This document shows, one piece after another, positions 1 through 12,163 of a stretch of 64,000 nucleotides of DNA. The stretch comes from Phragmites australis (Eukaryota > Streptophyta > Magnoliopsida > Poales > Poaceae). The notes under the pieces are model-generated. The model was given only the letters and a program-made list of their open reading frames with translations. It was not told the origin of the DNA and made no database searches. The stretch covers positions 36,785,501 through 36,849,500 of the forward strand of contig NC_084921.1 in NCBI RefSeq assembly GCF_958298935.1, given 5' to 3'. Position 1 is the first letter of the stretch. Every line of letters starts with the position of its first letter. The position numbers and the translations under genes were made by a program.

Positions 1-491
1 GTCACCCTCTGCGGCTTCACGATGCTGACGCCCATGACGGCGGCCACGATGGCGCGCAGCCCCGCCTGGCGGAGCTCCGGGCGGTGCATCCCCTCCGCCG
101 CGACGACGCGCAGGTCCACTGCGTTGGCCACCTTCAGGTCGTGGTCCTCGCTGAGCCGCTCGGCGTCCGCCTCCACGCCGACGCCGACGAAGCGGAAGAC
201 GGGGTCGCCGAGGAAGTCCGTCAGGGCGCCGGGGATGTAGTCGGCGTGGAGGAGCTGGAAGATGAGGCAGCGGCGGCCGACGCAGAGCTGCAGGGTGGCG
301 ACGGGGTTCTGCGCGGCGCGGGTGCTGGGGCGCCACTCGACGTCGAGCCCGATGACGAGGTTGAGGAGGTGGAGGCGGTGCACGGAGCGGACCTCGACGA
401 GCCAGTCCTCCACGGCCGCGCCGGAGGACGTGACGGTGGTGGTGATCACGTAGTCCCCAAAGGTCACGTCCATCACATCGGTCTCGGCCAT
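1..491 (-). CDS. Werner-type 3'-5' exonuclease (WEX-like), 5' part only
   Basis: The minus strand reads open from an ATG at 491 to the window edge, about 163 codons, with no stop, so the 3' end lies outside. Near residue 48 is the motif VIGLDVEWRP, the ExoI box of the DEDD exonuclease fold, where D and E bind catalytic metal. Further on is FVGVGVEADAERL, which fits the ExoII region. The intervening FQLLHADYIP stretch is typical of plant Werner syndrome-like exonucleases. These enzymes are single-domain relatives of the exonuclease part of human WRN, lacking the helicase, and remove nucleotides 3' to 5' in DNA repair or processing. The ATG is the first in frame and lies about 145 bases downstream of a TATA box. 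The later ExoIII motif and catalytic tyrosine cannot be checked. Family assignment is firm; whether this is the orthologue of Arabidopsis WEX or one of the many grass paralogues is open. Confidence 0.85.
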   Translation of the reverse strand, partial: MAETDVMDVTFGDYVITTTVTSSGAAVEDWLVEVRSVHRLHLLNLVIGLDVEWRPSTRAAQNPVATLQLCVGRRCLIFQLLHADYIPGALTDFLGDPVFRFVGVGVEADAERLSEDHDLKVANAVDLRVVAAEGMHRPELRQAGLRAIVAAVMGVSIVKPQRV

Positions 492-634
492 TGGATCGCT
501 CCTCCTCGTCCCTCCGGTTGCGGCTGCGGCTGCGGCGCTCCTCCTTTTTTCCTGCGCAAACGACAAGGGGAAAGAGGGGCTGTTTGGGAACGGCTAATCC
601 AATGGTCTTGGAAACGGAGCACTACTGCGGGGTG

Positions 635-646
635 AATTATATAGAG
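635..646 (-). promoter_or_regulatory. TATA box of the exonuclease gene
   Basis: On the minus strand the bases read CTCTATATAATT. This is a good plant TATA box about 145 bases before the ATG at 491, so transcription would start near 605 with a leader of roughly 115 bases. Inferred from spacing only. Confidence 0.6.
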
Positions 647-649
647 AGG

Positions 650-3390
650 ATTAGAGGAAGGGTTTCCGGATTTTGAAAAAAAAAAATCTTCTCGGTGAAC
701 TTTGAATCTTATTTAGGGAGCATCGCTGAATCAGAGAAACACTTCGCTCCTGAGTTAGACTTCTTTAACAATTTAACAATTTTAGGTTTGGTTTAAAAGA
801 AATAGACTAGGTTCAACGGCACCCTAACCTCACATTCTGGTTGGCGAGGATGGTTGTAACTTGCTAACTTCAGTGGTGCCATCGACCGTGGGCATGTGGT
901 CCATATGGAGGGCGATAAGGGCAAGAGCAATATATACTATTTAACCAGTACTAAGGTGAATGTGGGTATTTGTTGTTACAAATTTTATAATGTATTAGTT
1001 GAATATCCGTGCGTTGTAACAGAAATAAAAATTGTACAAGATGACATCAAGTATATATATAGATATTGCTTCTATTAATAGATCTAAGGAGCTATTAACA
1101 TTTGGTATCGAGACATTCACATCGGTATCTAATTTTGCATCATAGCACATTTTGTTGACTCATTCTGTGAAGCACAACATATTTTTTAGACAAACAAACC
1201 ACAATCATAAGTTTAACACCCTGGTGGTCCTACCGTTTAGCGTACATTTGACTACATGATATGGTATCATATTTTGAGCATTTGAAACTGCAGTATTTAC
1301 TCTGCAAACATGAGATAAGAATCATTCAAAGATCTCTTTATCACAAACAATCCTACGGACCGCAAAGTTAGAAAAGTAATTGTCATAAACCTTTTGATTG
1401 AAAGTTGTTGCTTGAAATAAAAAGATTATCCAAGACAAAGCACCCACAAATTTAGATAATATCCACAATGCTGACTAAAACTACTAGAAATAGTAAGTAT
1501 TTAGCACTCTATGTTACTTGTTATTGACTAAGATCACAAACTGATATAACTGCTAGAAATAATAAAGTGTTTAACACTCTACAGCACCTGTTATTAACGA
1601 ACAACACAAGTTGATTGCTCTATTGTGATTGCTTTATGAACTAGCTGAAGAGGGCATAGACATTATCTCATAAAATTTGGCCGGAGCAGGATATTTAGCA
1701 TACTATCAAAGAGAAATAGTACCTTGGACCTCTTGTTCCTCTATACTTATGCATTTCTCTTTAGTTCTTCCTCTTGTAAACTTGTATGGTTGTATTACTG
1801 GATCTTTTCAACCTATAAATTGCAGCTCTCCAGCTCTTCCCTTAAGAAACATCTAGTAAGTTACTACTCTAATACTAAAACGTGTTCAGAGTATCCACCA
1901 ACTCAAGTACATAAAGCACTGAAGACTTAAAAGACCCTCAATCACTAACTGCTATTAAGCATCGTGCATGTAGTGAGCGATGTTGCCATACTATCACAAC
2001 ACTAATTGGTCTACTATATATATACTTGATCAACACCATAAGCCCATGTAGATTATTCATTCATTTTAATTCTAAAGGTCATATGTTCTCATCTCATCCA
2101 AGCTAAACAATCATGTATAGACAGAGGTGAATAGTATGGGAGCAATCAATATGTCTTTGGATAATAGGCTTTATCTTCCATAATTAACAGCCGAAAAAGC
2201 TACAAATAAAGTCAACGGTATCAAGAGAAATGAAGAACCAAGTAGAAATTTAGTCATCTTTACCTGAAGAAATCTAGTCATCTTTACCTAAAATTTGTTT
2301 TAGTTTCTAGATTCATTAGCCAGATGAACTGCATTCACAATAATGCATCACAGATTCAGTTGAAAAGTCTCTCAAATCTGAAAGGTCACCATACAATGTT
2401 CAAGAACTTGGCAGTCACTGCTGAAGCAGAAGATAAACAAGGATAGTATTAGATTCAAAGAAATAGAAACAAAATGCTCTCTTTTAGCTATGCTTGCACC
2501 TATTTTATGTATTATTGCTCAAGACTATCATTGGAGTCCTCGTGAAGTTGTTATGCAACAGTAAGTTGTTAGATTCTAATAACACTTTCATCGTAAAAAA
2601 AAAAACCCTGTTTAGAAAGTTCCATGCACCTAGTGTTAATATAGAATGGATCGATGACTAAGGTCTCGTGTCAAGGGGCAGACCAGTAGGAGTGGTGCTC
2701 AACTGACACAATAGGTAATGTGCATGAAGAGCCAAAGAGATAAGATTGTATTTCATTAAAAGGAACAAATTGTAGCAGATTGAAGCAAGACATCGTTCAC
2801 TGCTCAATTATATCTCACAAAGTCAAGCAAGCCAAATTGTTTCAGTTCTCAGCTTAACTCACATCAGTCACTAAGCAACACTCTAGTGGGAGGCTGATGA
2901 AAGCACTAAATAGTGCAAATGTATAAGTTCTAAAATTTGCTGGTAGGAACACATCAGGTGCAAAATAGTTACGAAAAGGAGAGAGCTCTCATATGAAATC
3001 CTATGCATGGTGCAGATCTGATATATATTTTCGCTCTAGTCTCTTTATGCAACTCTCTCGTCAATTAAATTTATGAAATTGTGAACATGATACAAAGAAC
3101 AAATACCCTCATAGAAACTCCTTGAAATATTTGACAACCTTCCATCACTGCTTTCAGCCCTGAAACATTATCCGAAACAAGAATTGTTAGCCTTTTTAGA
3201 TCTCCAAAAGTTAGTGCAAGAAAGAACTATACAAATGACTAATAGATAGAGTAGCAAAATAAGGAGGCAATATTACTTAGAAAAGCTCCATAGAGAAGAT
3301 CCTTAGGATTATTCATGAAAGGACTCAGCATCAACAATATATTCATGAATTTCTCAAAGAAAATTTCTTTCACTCAAACTACATAATTGA
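650..3390. other. Intergenic, AT-rich, no gene recognised
   Basis: About 2.7 kb of AT-rich DNA upstream of the exonuclease gene. The open frames present are short and have no recognisable protein features. No long inverted or tandem repeat was seen by eye. If the Helitron end at 4208 belongs to a long element, its unrecognised 3' end could lie here. Confidence 0.5.
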
Positions 3391-3399
3391 AATCACTCC

Positions 3400-4208
3400 A
3401 GAGATGCACTCTCCACAACAAAGCCCTCGATGCTCGACTCAGGCCCTCACGCAACCGGAGAGCATGGACCAGCAACCATGGGTCGTTGCTAGCACAAGAG
3501 CGATTAAGGACAGCTGCAGGACGACGGCCAGGAGTATGGGTACGGATCAATCTACCCCGCTAAATCAACACCCTCCCTACCAGATCGATCAACTGGCGGC
3601 ACAAACCAAACTCATTGTGGAAATCGATACCCTACGCCCGAATTGATGCAATCCCCTCCCAGATTGAGTGTGTCATAGCCCGAACCGAACTCCTTGTCAT
3701 CGAAATCGAGGCCCCTTGATCAAATCAAAGCCCTCCCTTTCCGAATTGTGAGCGGATTGGGAGCGGGATCGCGCATGCTGTGGATGGGTTGGACGGTGGC
3801 GCTCGGTGTACGTCAGCGAACGGGGGAGTGCAGAGGACACTAGTGGCAACAGTGGTAGTTTACGAAGGAGGGAAGGGGACGATGAAGGTGGAGGAAAGAA
3901 GGCGGCGGGCGGCAGAGGAAGACGGCGGTTGGCAGCAGAGGGAACGGGGTCGGCTCTTGGAACGGTCATAGATATGGAGTAGGTTCCTGCGGCCGGCGGA
4001 GATGTCGCCCCTGGTGAGCACGACCGGGGGCGGGTACATGGTCCAAGATGGTTCTTGGTGCGGTTCTAACAGGCAGAACGCACATGGGGGCAGAAGAATT
4101 TTTTTGATGCGGGGCCACATGTCGGCGTTGAGTTTTGTGAGAGGGGGCAGACTATAAAGGGTGCGTGAAGGCTTCAAGAAGCACTACATGCTTTTTAAGT
4201 AGTAGAGA
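3400..4208 (-). mobile_element. Helitron 5' terminus with GC-rich, gene-like sequence
   Basis: Read on the minus strand from 4208, the DNA begins TCTCTACTACTTAAAAAG directly after a host A. This fits the conserved TC-starting 5' end of grass Helitrons, which insert between A and T. The following 800 bases are GC-rich and unlike the flanks. They contain open stretches in more than one frame, such as 4177-3860 and 3969-3697, with proline- and serine-rich translations that resemble a 5' UTR or first exon. Helitrons often carry captured gene pieces, so this may be one, but I do not recognise the source gene. The 3' end (hairpin followed by CTAG or CTRR) was not found, so the lower boundary is only the end of the GC-rich part. 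Confidence 0.45.
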
Positions 4209-4269
4209 TATTGCGAAAAGGAGACAGTAAGATGGGTCCCACAACAAAGTAAAAAAAAAAATCTAATGC

Positions 4270-4601
4270 CCCCAATAGTTTCTTTTCTTCCACCCCCTTC
4301 GTTCCCTTCACCACAAGTCCACAACCGACTTCAGCCCTCTCGCTTCACCTTAAGCAACGATTCCCCTGCCATGGATCAAGCCTGTCATCATCGGATCGAC
4401 ATCTCCTCCAGCTGAATCGACCTCCTCTCCTGCTAGATCGAGCTCTCCTTCACTGAAGGTGGTGGCCTTCCTCATTACCCGGCCGCACTACACCTTCCAC
4501 CTCTGCCCTCTGCCATGGCCGCCCCGTGGAGGGTGGATGCGATGGGGCGCCAACCGGATTTGGTCTTGGTAGTCATGCCAGAGCTCGCGTTGGATTGATT
4601 C
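4270..4601. other. GC-rich host sequence interrupted by the copia insertion
   Basis: CT-rich, leader-like DNA with no convincing open frame. It ends exactly where the copia LTR starts. The sequence after the right LTR (15664-15830) has similar composition, so the two pieces were probably contiguous before insertion. Origin unknown. Confidence 0.4.
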
Positions 4602-6688
4602 TGAGAAACTAAGTGGAGAAGTGCCTTGGTTTGCATGTGATGAGGTATTTACAAAAGTTGATGTCTCTTGAACTTGGTTAGCATGTGTTTATGGATGCTT
4701 GTTTTTGTTCATGTCTAGCTCGAGTTGGCAGTGTTTGGAATTGGTGAATTCTTCTCTGTACGCAGAAAAATTACACACACCGAATGTTCCAGTGTGAACA
4801 TCAAATGTTTTGGTGTTCACCAGAAGTTCTGGTGTGGGCAGTGTGTACTCGTCAGACTATTTCTTGCAGAGAGCAATTTTTTGGGAAAAATTAGAGATCA
4901 ATGCACCGAAAGGTCCGGTGAATGTGGTGGCTACACCAGAGGGTATCATCGGAGCATTTTCAGTGCTGAAGCAGAAATGAAAGCAAACACATGATGGTCC
5001 GGTGATTGACTTTAAGAGCGTCAGAGTATTTTCTACAGAAAAGTGATTTTTGGCGCAAAGTTTGATTTTGTACGTCGAATAGTTCGGTGTTGAGATTGTG
5101 AACATCGGAAAATGCATCGGACATTTTGTTAAAGAGAGGATGCAGAAGGGTGGTTCGATGGATTAGCACACATCGGATTATCCGGTGATAGACATGAGAT
5201 CACTGGAAGCTTTCACCAGACCTTTTCTTGCAGAGAGCAAAAATTTCCTGGAACAGATAGTGTTACACTCACAGAATGGTCCAGTGTTCAGGAGCATAAC
5301 ACACCGGAACATCCGGTGTTCACGTTTTCTACGGGATGTGCTCTGAGTTGAAGTTTTTGATTTAATGCTAACCAGGAGATGTTTTAAAGTGTGGAGAAAT
5401 ATGTTTGTTTGTTTCAAGCTGTGCAGGTGACAGATGCAACTTGGCGGTCTACAGTAGGTGATCGGGGCTAAGCGGCTGCTTGGTGCCAGACAATCAAGGA
5501 GGGCCGAGAGAAGTTAAGGGTGATCCTAACTGTACACATAAAGGTCAAGCAAAGCATAAAACGGAGGATGAAGATGGCGTGTTGACAAAGTCGATGGAAG
5601 GGGATGCCAGTGCAAGTGACAAGGCGGCTCGAGGGATCGGAAGCGGGAGAGACTTGTTAGCGTTAAGATCGTAAGACGGAGGACACGCGTCATCATCGCA
5701 GCACTAGTTTCAGGTGAAAGCAAATGACGGCTAGTCACGCTTTGAGAAGCATGCTAGGGTTTCGCGGTTTGGTCTCAAAACTGTGGGAAGACTGAAGGTT
5801 GTATGTGGCACCATCACGAAACTTGCATTGAGGCGAAGCTAAGTCGTAAAAGCGTTACAACCGTCCGATGAATGAAGAAAAGATAGAATAAAATACCCTC
5901 GGTGGTAGGTAGAAGTGTACTACAAGAGATGGACATTTTGGGAAAAAGCTAGAAACCTTGGGGATCAAGTTTTCGAGGCCTATAAATAGAGGGGTAGAGC
6001 TATGTGAGAGAGAGAACCAGACGTTTGAGCCTCTTGTGCCACCCATATGAGAGCATTGTGTTAGGGTTTTAGTGGATATGAGGATGAAACTTAACCTATG
6101 TAATATGTTAGAGTTTTGAGAGAAAAATCTTTATAATCCACCTAAAATAGGACTGATCACTTTGAGTAATGAAGTTTATTTTATTTTATATGCTTGAATT
6201 CCCCTCCTTGTAGTTTTTTCCTCTCTTGGTTCTCTTACCTTGTGTGAAAGTTTTTCCTTTCCAGATTTGATTTTCGTTTTAGTTTTTAGGCTGAAATTTC
6301 AGCACCTTGTGAGGTCATTCTTCTTGTTGCTAGAGGCATAAAACTCGCATACACATGCTTATCTGATGGAGTCTTGAATTCTTTTGACTCTAGACAATCA
6401 ACTTGGAGAGTTTTGTTGGTCGATGTTCATCTTTTCTTGTTCTTTGCTAGTTGTTATCTTTCGAGTGCTAAAACACATGGATTGATCTTAAATAGAACCT
6501 ATGGTTCATATACAACCCGTGGAGTCGTGTTGCATCGATTTTCTCTTGTTAACATTTCTCTCGATTTTTGCTTCCACTTGAGTTTTGAGATGCGTTGGGT
6601 GATCCAAATAGGAGAAGGCTGCCGATTTCGCAAGAAATTTGTTGAGGCACCTATTCACCCACTTCTAGTCGTGAATCTTTTTCCTACA
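4602..6688 (+). repeat. 5' LTR of the Sirevirus-like element
   Basis: Direct repeat of 13576-15663, starting TGAGAAACTAAG and ending TTCCTACA. It holds a series of CACCGGA/TCCGGTG palindromes (best copy at 5302-5318). A promoter TATA box, TATAAATA, lies at 5981-5988, with the matching site in the other LTR at 14953-14960. Confidence 0.93.
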
Positions 6689-6690
6689 AT

Positions 6691-6703
6691 TAGTATGAGA
6701 GCC
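6691..6703 (+). other. Primer binding site, degenerate
   Basis: TAGTATGAGAGCC lies two bases after the 5' LTR. It matches the usual plant copia primer site TGGTATCAGAGCC, complementary to initiator methionine tRNA, except at two positions. The position supports the LTR boundary. Confidence 0.7.
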
Positions 6704-6750
6704 GATTTGATCACTTGTTGAGCTTAACTAGCTTTGTGATCTTTAGGCGA

Positions 6751-8835
6751 CATGGAGAGAAGTGGGAAGATTTCGCTGTTTGATGGCCAGAAATATTTTG
6801 TTCACTTGCCTGAGTCGGAATGAGTTTGACAGGGTCCAGTACCTCCGTACTGCCCTGGAGTTCTAGAATACTCTGAGTGTCTTTTATGACGGCACTAAGC
6901 AGATTAAGGGCAGACGTCAAAGCACATACAACCAAGAATATCAAATATTTATGTAAGGCCCCGGAGAGTCTTTGGATGCGATGTTTGCTCGTTTTTATGG
7001 GATTGTTAGTAATCTTTGGTCAACTGGTGTTTTGCCCTATTTTGAGCACGAGAGAGAGATCAAGCTTCTCTATGCTTTTGACCGTAGCATATGGAAAGTG
7101 AACATCTCGAGCATTGAAGAGTCTGCAAGTTACGACACGTTGACTTGTGATGAGCTCTTCAGCAAGCTCAAATCCATCGAGATAGCAAAGGCGGCTCAAA
7201 TCAGTCTCGAAAATCCTCTATCTCAGAACATGGTATTGGTTTCTAGACCTGGTGGTGGCAATTAGTCTGCAGCTGAATTTTCTTGTGCTAACACTTCATC
7301 GAGTGGATTTGCTTTGTCTTTCTTGGTTTCCGTCATAGAGAAGCAGGTGAATACGATGGATGATGAGGACCTTGCACTGATCATGAAGAAGTTCACCCGC
7401 TTCTACAACAATCGCCAAGACCGGAGGACGGGTGGTTCTTATACCTGCTTTGAGTGCGGTGACACTATCCATTCAAGGCGGACTGCCCCAATCTCAAGAA
7501 GAGGGAGGACAGTGACCATGACTACAATAAGCACAAGAAGAAAAAGAAGAAGCCCGACTTTAAGAAGAACCGTGACAAGATGTCCAAGAAGGCGGCCAAA
7601 GCGGCTTCTAGAGCGTTTGTGGCGGCTCTCAACGACATCGACACTTCTTCCAGTGATGAGGAGAGCTCAAAAAAAGATGAATCACGAGTAAAGAACAAGA
7701 AGAAGGCTAAGGACTTCACTAGTCTCTGCTTCATAGCGGATGACAACAACGACGATAACGACCCTGAGCTGGATCCTTCTGAGGTATTGCCTTCCTATAA
7801 CCAGCTTTATATCCAAGTCGATACCTTGAATGATGCTCTCTTTAGCCAGGATATGTTACTTAAGAAAGTTGTGCATGAGTTGAAGGATCTTAGGCCTAAA
7901 TATGAGTGTGTCTCTACTGAACTTACATTGCTTAGGTCTAGGCCCGATGTTGAGGAGTGTGAGAATTGCCTGATTGTCATGGCTAAACTTGTCGAGCTTC
8001 GTAATGTGCATGCACAAGTCGCTAGTCAGCTTGAGAGTGCCTAGAAGAAGCTACTTAAGGAGGAGCCTAGGTCTACTCTCTTAGGTACTCGTAAGAATTG
8101 CCCTTTGCTTGCAAAGGATGTTGAACTGAATGACAAGCGTCTAGAGGAGCTAGAGTCTAGATTGGAGAGTGCTGAAAGTTTTAAGGATGTGCCGCCAAAT
8201 TATTCCATCTACACCATCTTTCAGGACAGACTCAGTTGGGTTAGCGGGCAAGTTCAAAAACTTTTCATCAAGAATGAGCACCTCATTTCTCTGGTGGAGA
8301 AGTGCTCAGAGGGAAAAGGGAAAATTATTTTGATCGTGACAAGACCAAGATGTGTGCTAACATGGCGGGTTTGGCTCTTGGGTTAGGTTTTGAGAGGGTG
8401 GCTTACAGTGGGAAGAGTAAGACTATTTTCAACACACCTACAATCCTAGAAGCTGAGAAGTCCAAAATCAATGCCACACCACAACCCATCAAGAAACACA
8501 TTCCTCAACCCATAAAGAAGAAACCCACAAGATCTCCACAGCCTAAGATGAGAGAGCCTGTGACAGAGCCTCAAGTGACCGACAAACGAGTTCTCAAGAG
8601 ACGCTACCACTACACCTACTGCCAGAGAGAGGGTCACTTGGTTAGGTTTTGCTTTCACCGTAGGAGAGATGAGCGACGTGAGTGGAAGTGGAGCACCCAG
8701 GACATGTACCACCCCTCTGTTAGTGTACATAAGCCCTTTCCTCGCTTCCACTCACGAGTCCCTAACGCTCTTCAGTTTCTTCCTAGAGGTGTTGCCCGTC
8801 TTGGATTTTTCCACGGCTCATATGATTTTGGTTAA
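6751..8835 (+). pseudogene. Sirevirus-type gag, degenerate
   Basis: Gag starts at the ATG at 6751 (MERSGKISLFDGQ) and is soon broken by a stop. The core domain continues in another frame at 6972-7262. A first zinc knuckle (CFECGDTIH) lies near 7447-7480 but its last cysteine is lost. A long acidic and coiled-coil region follows at 7580-8040 and 8105-8300. A second knuckle-like segment (YCQREGHLVRFCFH) is near 8617-8658. A large gag with a long C-terminal extension is a Sirevirus feature. At least four frame changes or stops separate these pieces, so no functional capsid protein can be made. Confidence 0.85.
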
Positions 8836-9054
8836 CATGTAAGAGGCTTTGAGTCTCAGTGCTTTAGCGGACCACGTTTTCCTCATCATGGAACTTGCCC
8901 TCAGTGTACTAGAACTATTTTACCTGCACCTGCTTTTACCACTTCAGGGCAGATGACCCAGTATTGGATTCCCAAGAGGTTTTTGACTAACACCAGTACT
9001 AAGCCATCCACCTATTATTCTTCTCATATGTAGGTGGCAGGCGGAGGTCTGAAG

Positions 9055-12000
9055 AAAAAGTAGCTCATTGACTCCGGTTGTTCACGCCACATGACCGGAG
9101 ATTCATCATGGTTCTCCAGCCTCACTCCCGTGAAGCGACATGAGTGCATCACATTCGAGGATGATCGAAAAGGAAGGTTGAAAGACAAAGGTATGGTAAG
9201 GGTGAATGAGAGTTTCACTCTCAAGGATGTAGCTTTGGTGGAGCATCTGGGAAACAATATTCTCTCTGTATCTGAGTTGTTGGATGAGGACTTGGAAGTG
9301 TGTTTCAAACGCGATACTTGCCAAGTTCTCGATTCTTCTAGCGCTTTGATTTGCAAGATTTCTCGAGTTAGGAGAGTTTTTGGAGCTGAATTTTCTTAGT
9401 CACTTGATTCTTCTGGTTGCTTGATTACTCAACCTTCTTCTAGGCTTTGGATGTGGCATAGAAGACTAGGGCACATGAGCTTTGATTTGCTTACTCGTTT
9501 GAGTGCTTTAAGCTTGATCCGAGGATTGCCAAAGCTCAAGTTTGAGAAGAATCTTGTTTGTGCTCCTTGTCGGTATGGTAAGATGGTTGCTGCCTCCCAT
9601 CCACCAGTCAATGACCAGGAGAACTTCTCCATATGGACACTACTGGTCCTTCTCGGTTTCGTTCGGCGGACGGGAAGTGATATGTTCTTGTAATTGTTGA
9701 TGACTTCTCTCATTACTCTTGGGTCTCCTGTCTTGTGAGCAAGGATGAAGTGTTTTCACACTTTTAGAGCTTAGCTTTGAGAATGTTTAAGGAACTCCAT
9801 AGTGCATTAAAAGCAATTCGCAGCGATAATGGCATCGAGTTTAAGAACTATCTCTTTAATGCCTTTTGTCTTGATCATGGCATTGAGCATCAATTTTCTG
9901 TCTCACGTATCCTCAGCAGAATTGTGTGATTGAGAGGAAGAATCGCACTTTGGTGGAGATGACTAGGACGATGCTCGATGAGCATAGGACTCCTAGGAGG
10001 TTTTGGGCTGAGACCATTAGCACAACATGCTACATCTCCAATCGGATTTTCTTGAGGTAGATCGTAAATTTGACTTCTTATGAGTTGCGCTTTGGGATGA
10101 AGCCGAAGGTTTCACATTTGAGAGTTTTTGGTAGTAGTTGCTTCATCCTAAATCATGGCAATCTTGACAAGTGTGAGTCGCGTTCTTTCGTTGGCATTTT
10201 CTTGTGGTATTCTCTTTATGTTCATTCTTACAGGGTCTTTAATCTTGACACTAACACCATCATAGAGTCTTGTGATGTGACCTTTGATGAATCAATCGCT
10301 GTGCTACTTCTATCTTTGAGTGTGCAGATGATCAGGAGATGAGCAAGAGCATCTTTGTAGATGACAACCTTTTAGCTCTCAATGAGGATGAGAATGATTC
10401 ACTACTTCTCTCGACTACACCTGTTTCTGATACTCCAGCATAGGGTCCTGCAGTGTCTACTTCCACTTCAGCTGCTCTCGAGCCTACACCAGCACAAGTT
10501 GAGGGGGAGTTCACCTCTAGGTGTGAGGTCCCTCAATACATTCAGCGGCGACACCCTCCACACATGATAATCAGAGATCTTGATGAGAGGGTAATGAGGC
10601 CCAAGATCGCTTCTCATGCTCATTTTACTGATTCTGCATTCGTTGCTTATTTTGAGCTTCATGATGTTGGACATGTTTTATTTGATTTGAGTTGGGTCAA
10701 TGCCATGCATGAGGAGTTTATATTTTTTAAGAGAACCTAAGTTTGAGTCCTTGTAGAGCCACCCCCTAATGTGTACACCATAGGCATAAAATGGGTTTTT
10801 AAAAATAAATAGGGGGAGAACGGGTCTGTAGTGAGAAACAAGGCTATACTAGTGGCTCGAGGTTTCACTCAGGTTGAGTGGATAGACTTTGGAGAGACCT
10901 TTGCGCCCGTAGCTAGGTTAGAAGTCATTAGGATCCTTTTTGCATACGCGGCATCCAAGGGTTTCAAGTTGTATCAAATGGATATCATAAGTGCTTTCCT
11001 AAATGGTTTCATTCAGGAAGAGGTCTATGATAGGCAACCCTCAGGCTTTGAGCACCCCAAATCCCACATAGAGTTTATAAGCTTAGAAATGTTTTGTATG
11101 GGCTTAGGCAAGCACCTAGAGTTTGGTATGATAGACTTAGATCTTTTTTGCTAGAGTATAGGTATGTGATGGGGTCAGCTGATAAAACTTTGTTTACTCT
11201 CAGGCATGGCAATGATTTCTTAGTTGTTCAGATATATGTGGATAATATCATTTTTGGTGGCTCTGCTCATACACTTGTGGCCAAGTTTGCAGAAACTATG
11301 AGCAGGGAGTTCGAGATGTCGATAATGGGACAGCTCAACTTCTTCCTTGAGTTACAAATCAAGCAATGCAAGTAAGGTACATTCGTCCACCAGACGAAGT
11401 ACACCAAAAATTTGCTGAACAAGTTTGACATGCATGGCTACCTCGATCGTGTTTGATTTAGATGAAGATGACGATGAGGTGGATCAACGGGAGTACAGGA
11501 GCATGGTCAGCTCTCTCCTGTACTTGACGGCGATAAGACCCGACATCCACTTTGTTGTCTGCTTGTGTGCTCGTTTCCAAGCTTCACCAAGGACGTCTCA
11601 CCGTCAAACGGTGAAACGTATTCTGAGGTACCTCAAGCACACTCTTGAGTATGAACTTTGGTTTTCTGCTTCCTCTTCGCTTTCTCTTCGAGGTTTTTCA
11701 GATGCGGATTTTGCTGGTTGTAGAATTGATAGGAAAAGTACCTCTGATACTTGTCACTTCTTGCGTACTTCTCTTGTGTGTTTGTTTTCTCACAAACAGT
11801 CTACCGTTATGCAGCCTACTACTGAAGATGAATATATAGCTGCTGCTAGCTGTTGCTAACAGATTTTGTGAATAGTTGCTACTTTGAGGGATTTTTAGTT
11901 GAATTTTAGGAGTATGACACTTTTGAGTGACAACACCAGTACCATAAGCTTAGCTAACAACCCAGTTCAACACTCCAGAACCAAACACATACATGTGAGA

Positions 12001-12163
12001 TTCTACTTTCTAAGAGACCATAATAAGAAGGGAGACATTGAGTTGAGCTACATAGATATCCAACACCAGCTAGCCGATATATTCACCAAGTCTCTAAATG
12101 CTATAAGATTTACCTATTTGAGAGTAGAGCTTGGTGTGTGCCATCCGTATGGTATTGTATGAG
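9055..12163 (+). pseudogene. copia pol (protease, integrase, RT, RNase H), degenerate
   Basis: Domains appear in copia order in several frames. The protease active site DSGCSRHMTG is at about 9070-9099. The GAG-pre-integrase motif WHRRLGHMSF follows near 9451. Integrase core pieces, including a FKELHSALKAIRSDNG-like stretch, lie at 9690-9900. Reverse transcriptase segments run from 10760 to 11370 ([30 protein letters not shown]). The catalytic box reads YVDN instead of YVDD near 11239. RNase H segments (SDADFAGC, TEDEYIAA, ADIFTKSL) run to a stop near 12163. Stops and frameshifts occur in every domain, and the changed RT box alone should abolish polymerisation. Confidence 0.9.

Noticed and set aside
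84..635. 183-codon plus-strand frame
   Set aside because: Antisense of the exonuclease gene; acidic, valine-rich shadow translation.
3838..3860. CTAG near 3838 as the Helitron 3' end
   Set aside because: No hairpin precedes it on the minus strand, and the element would be only 370 bases.
4597..4601. Target duplication of the Sirevirus-like element
   Set aside because: gattc on the left and tgcct on the right do not match, so none is claimed.
5200..5330. Regular CACCGG repeats as a CRISPR-like array
   Set aside because: Plant nuclear DNA; the repeats are short, irregularly spaced LTR palindromes.
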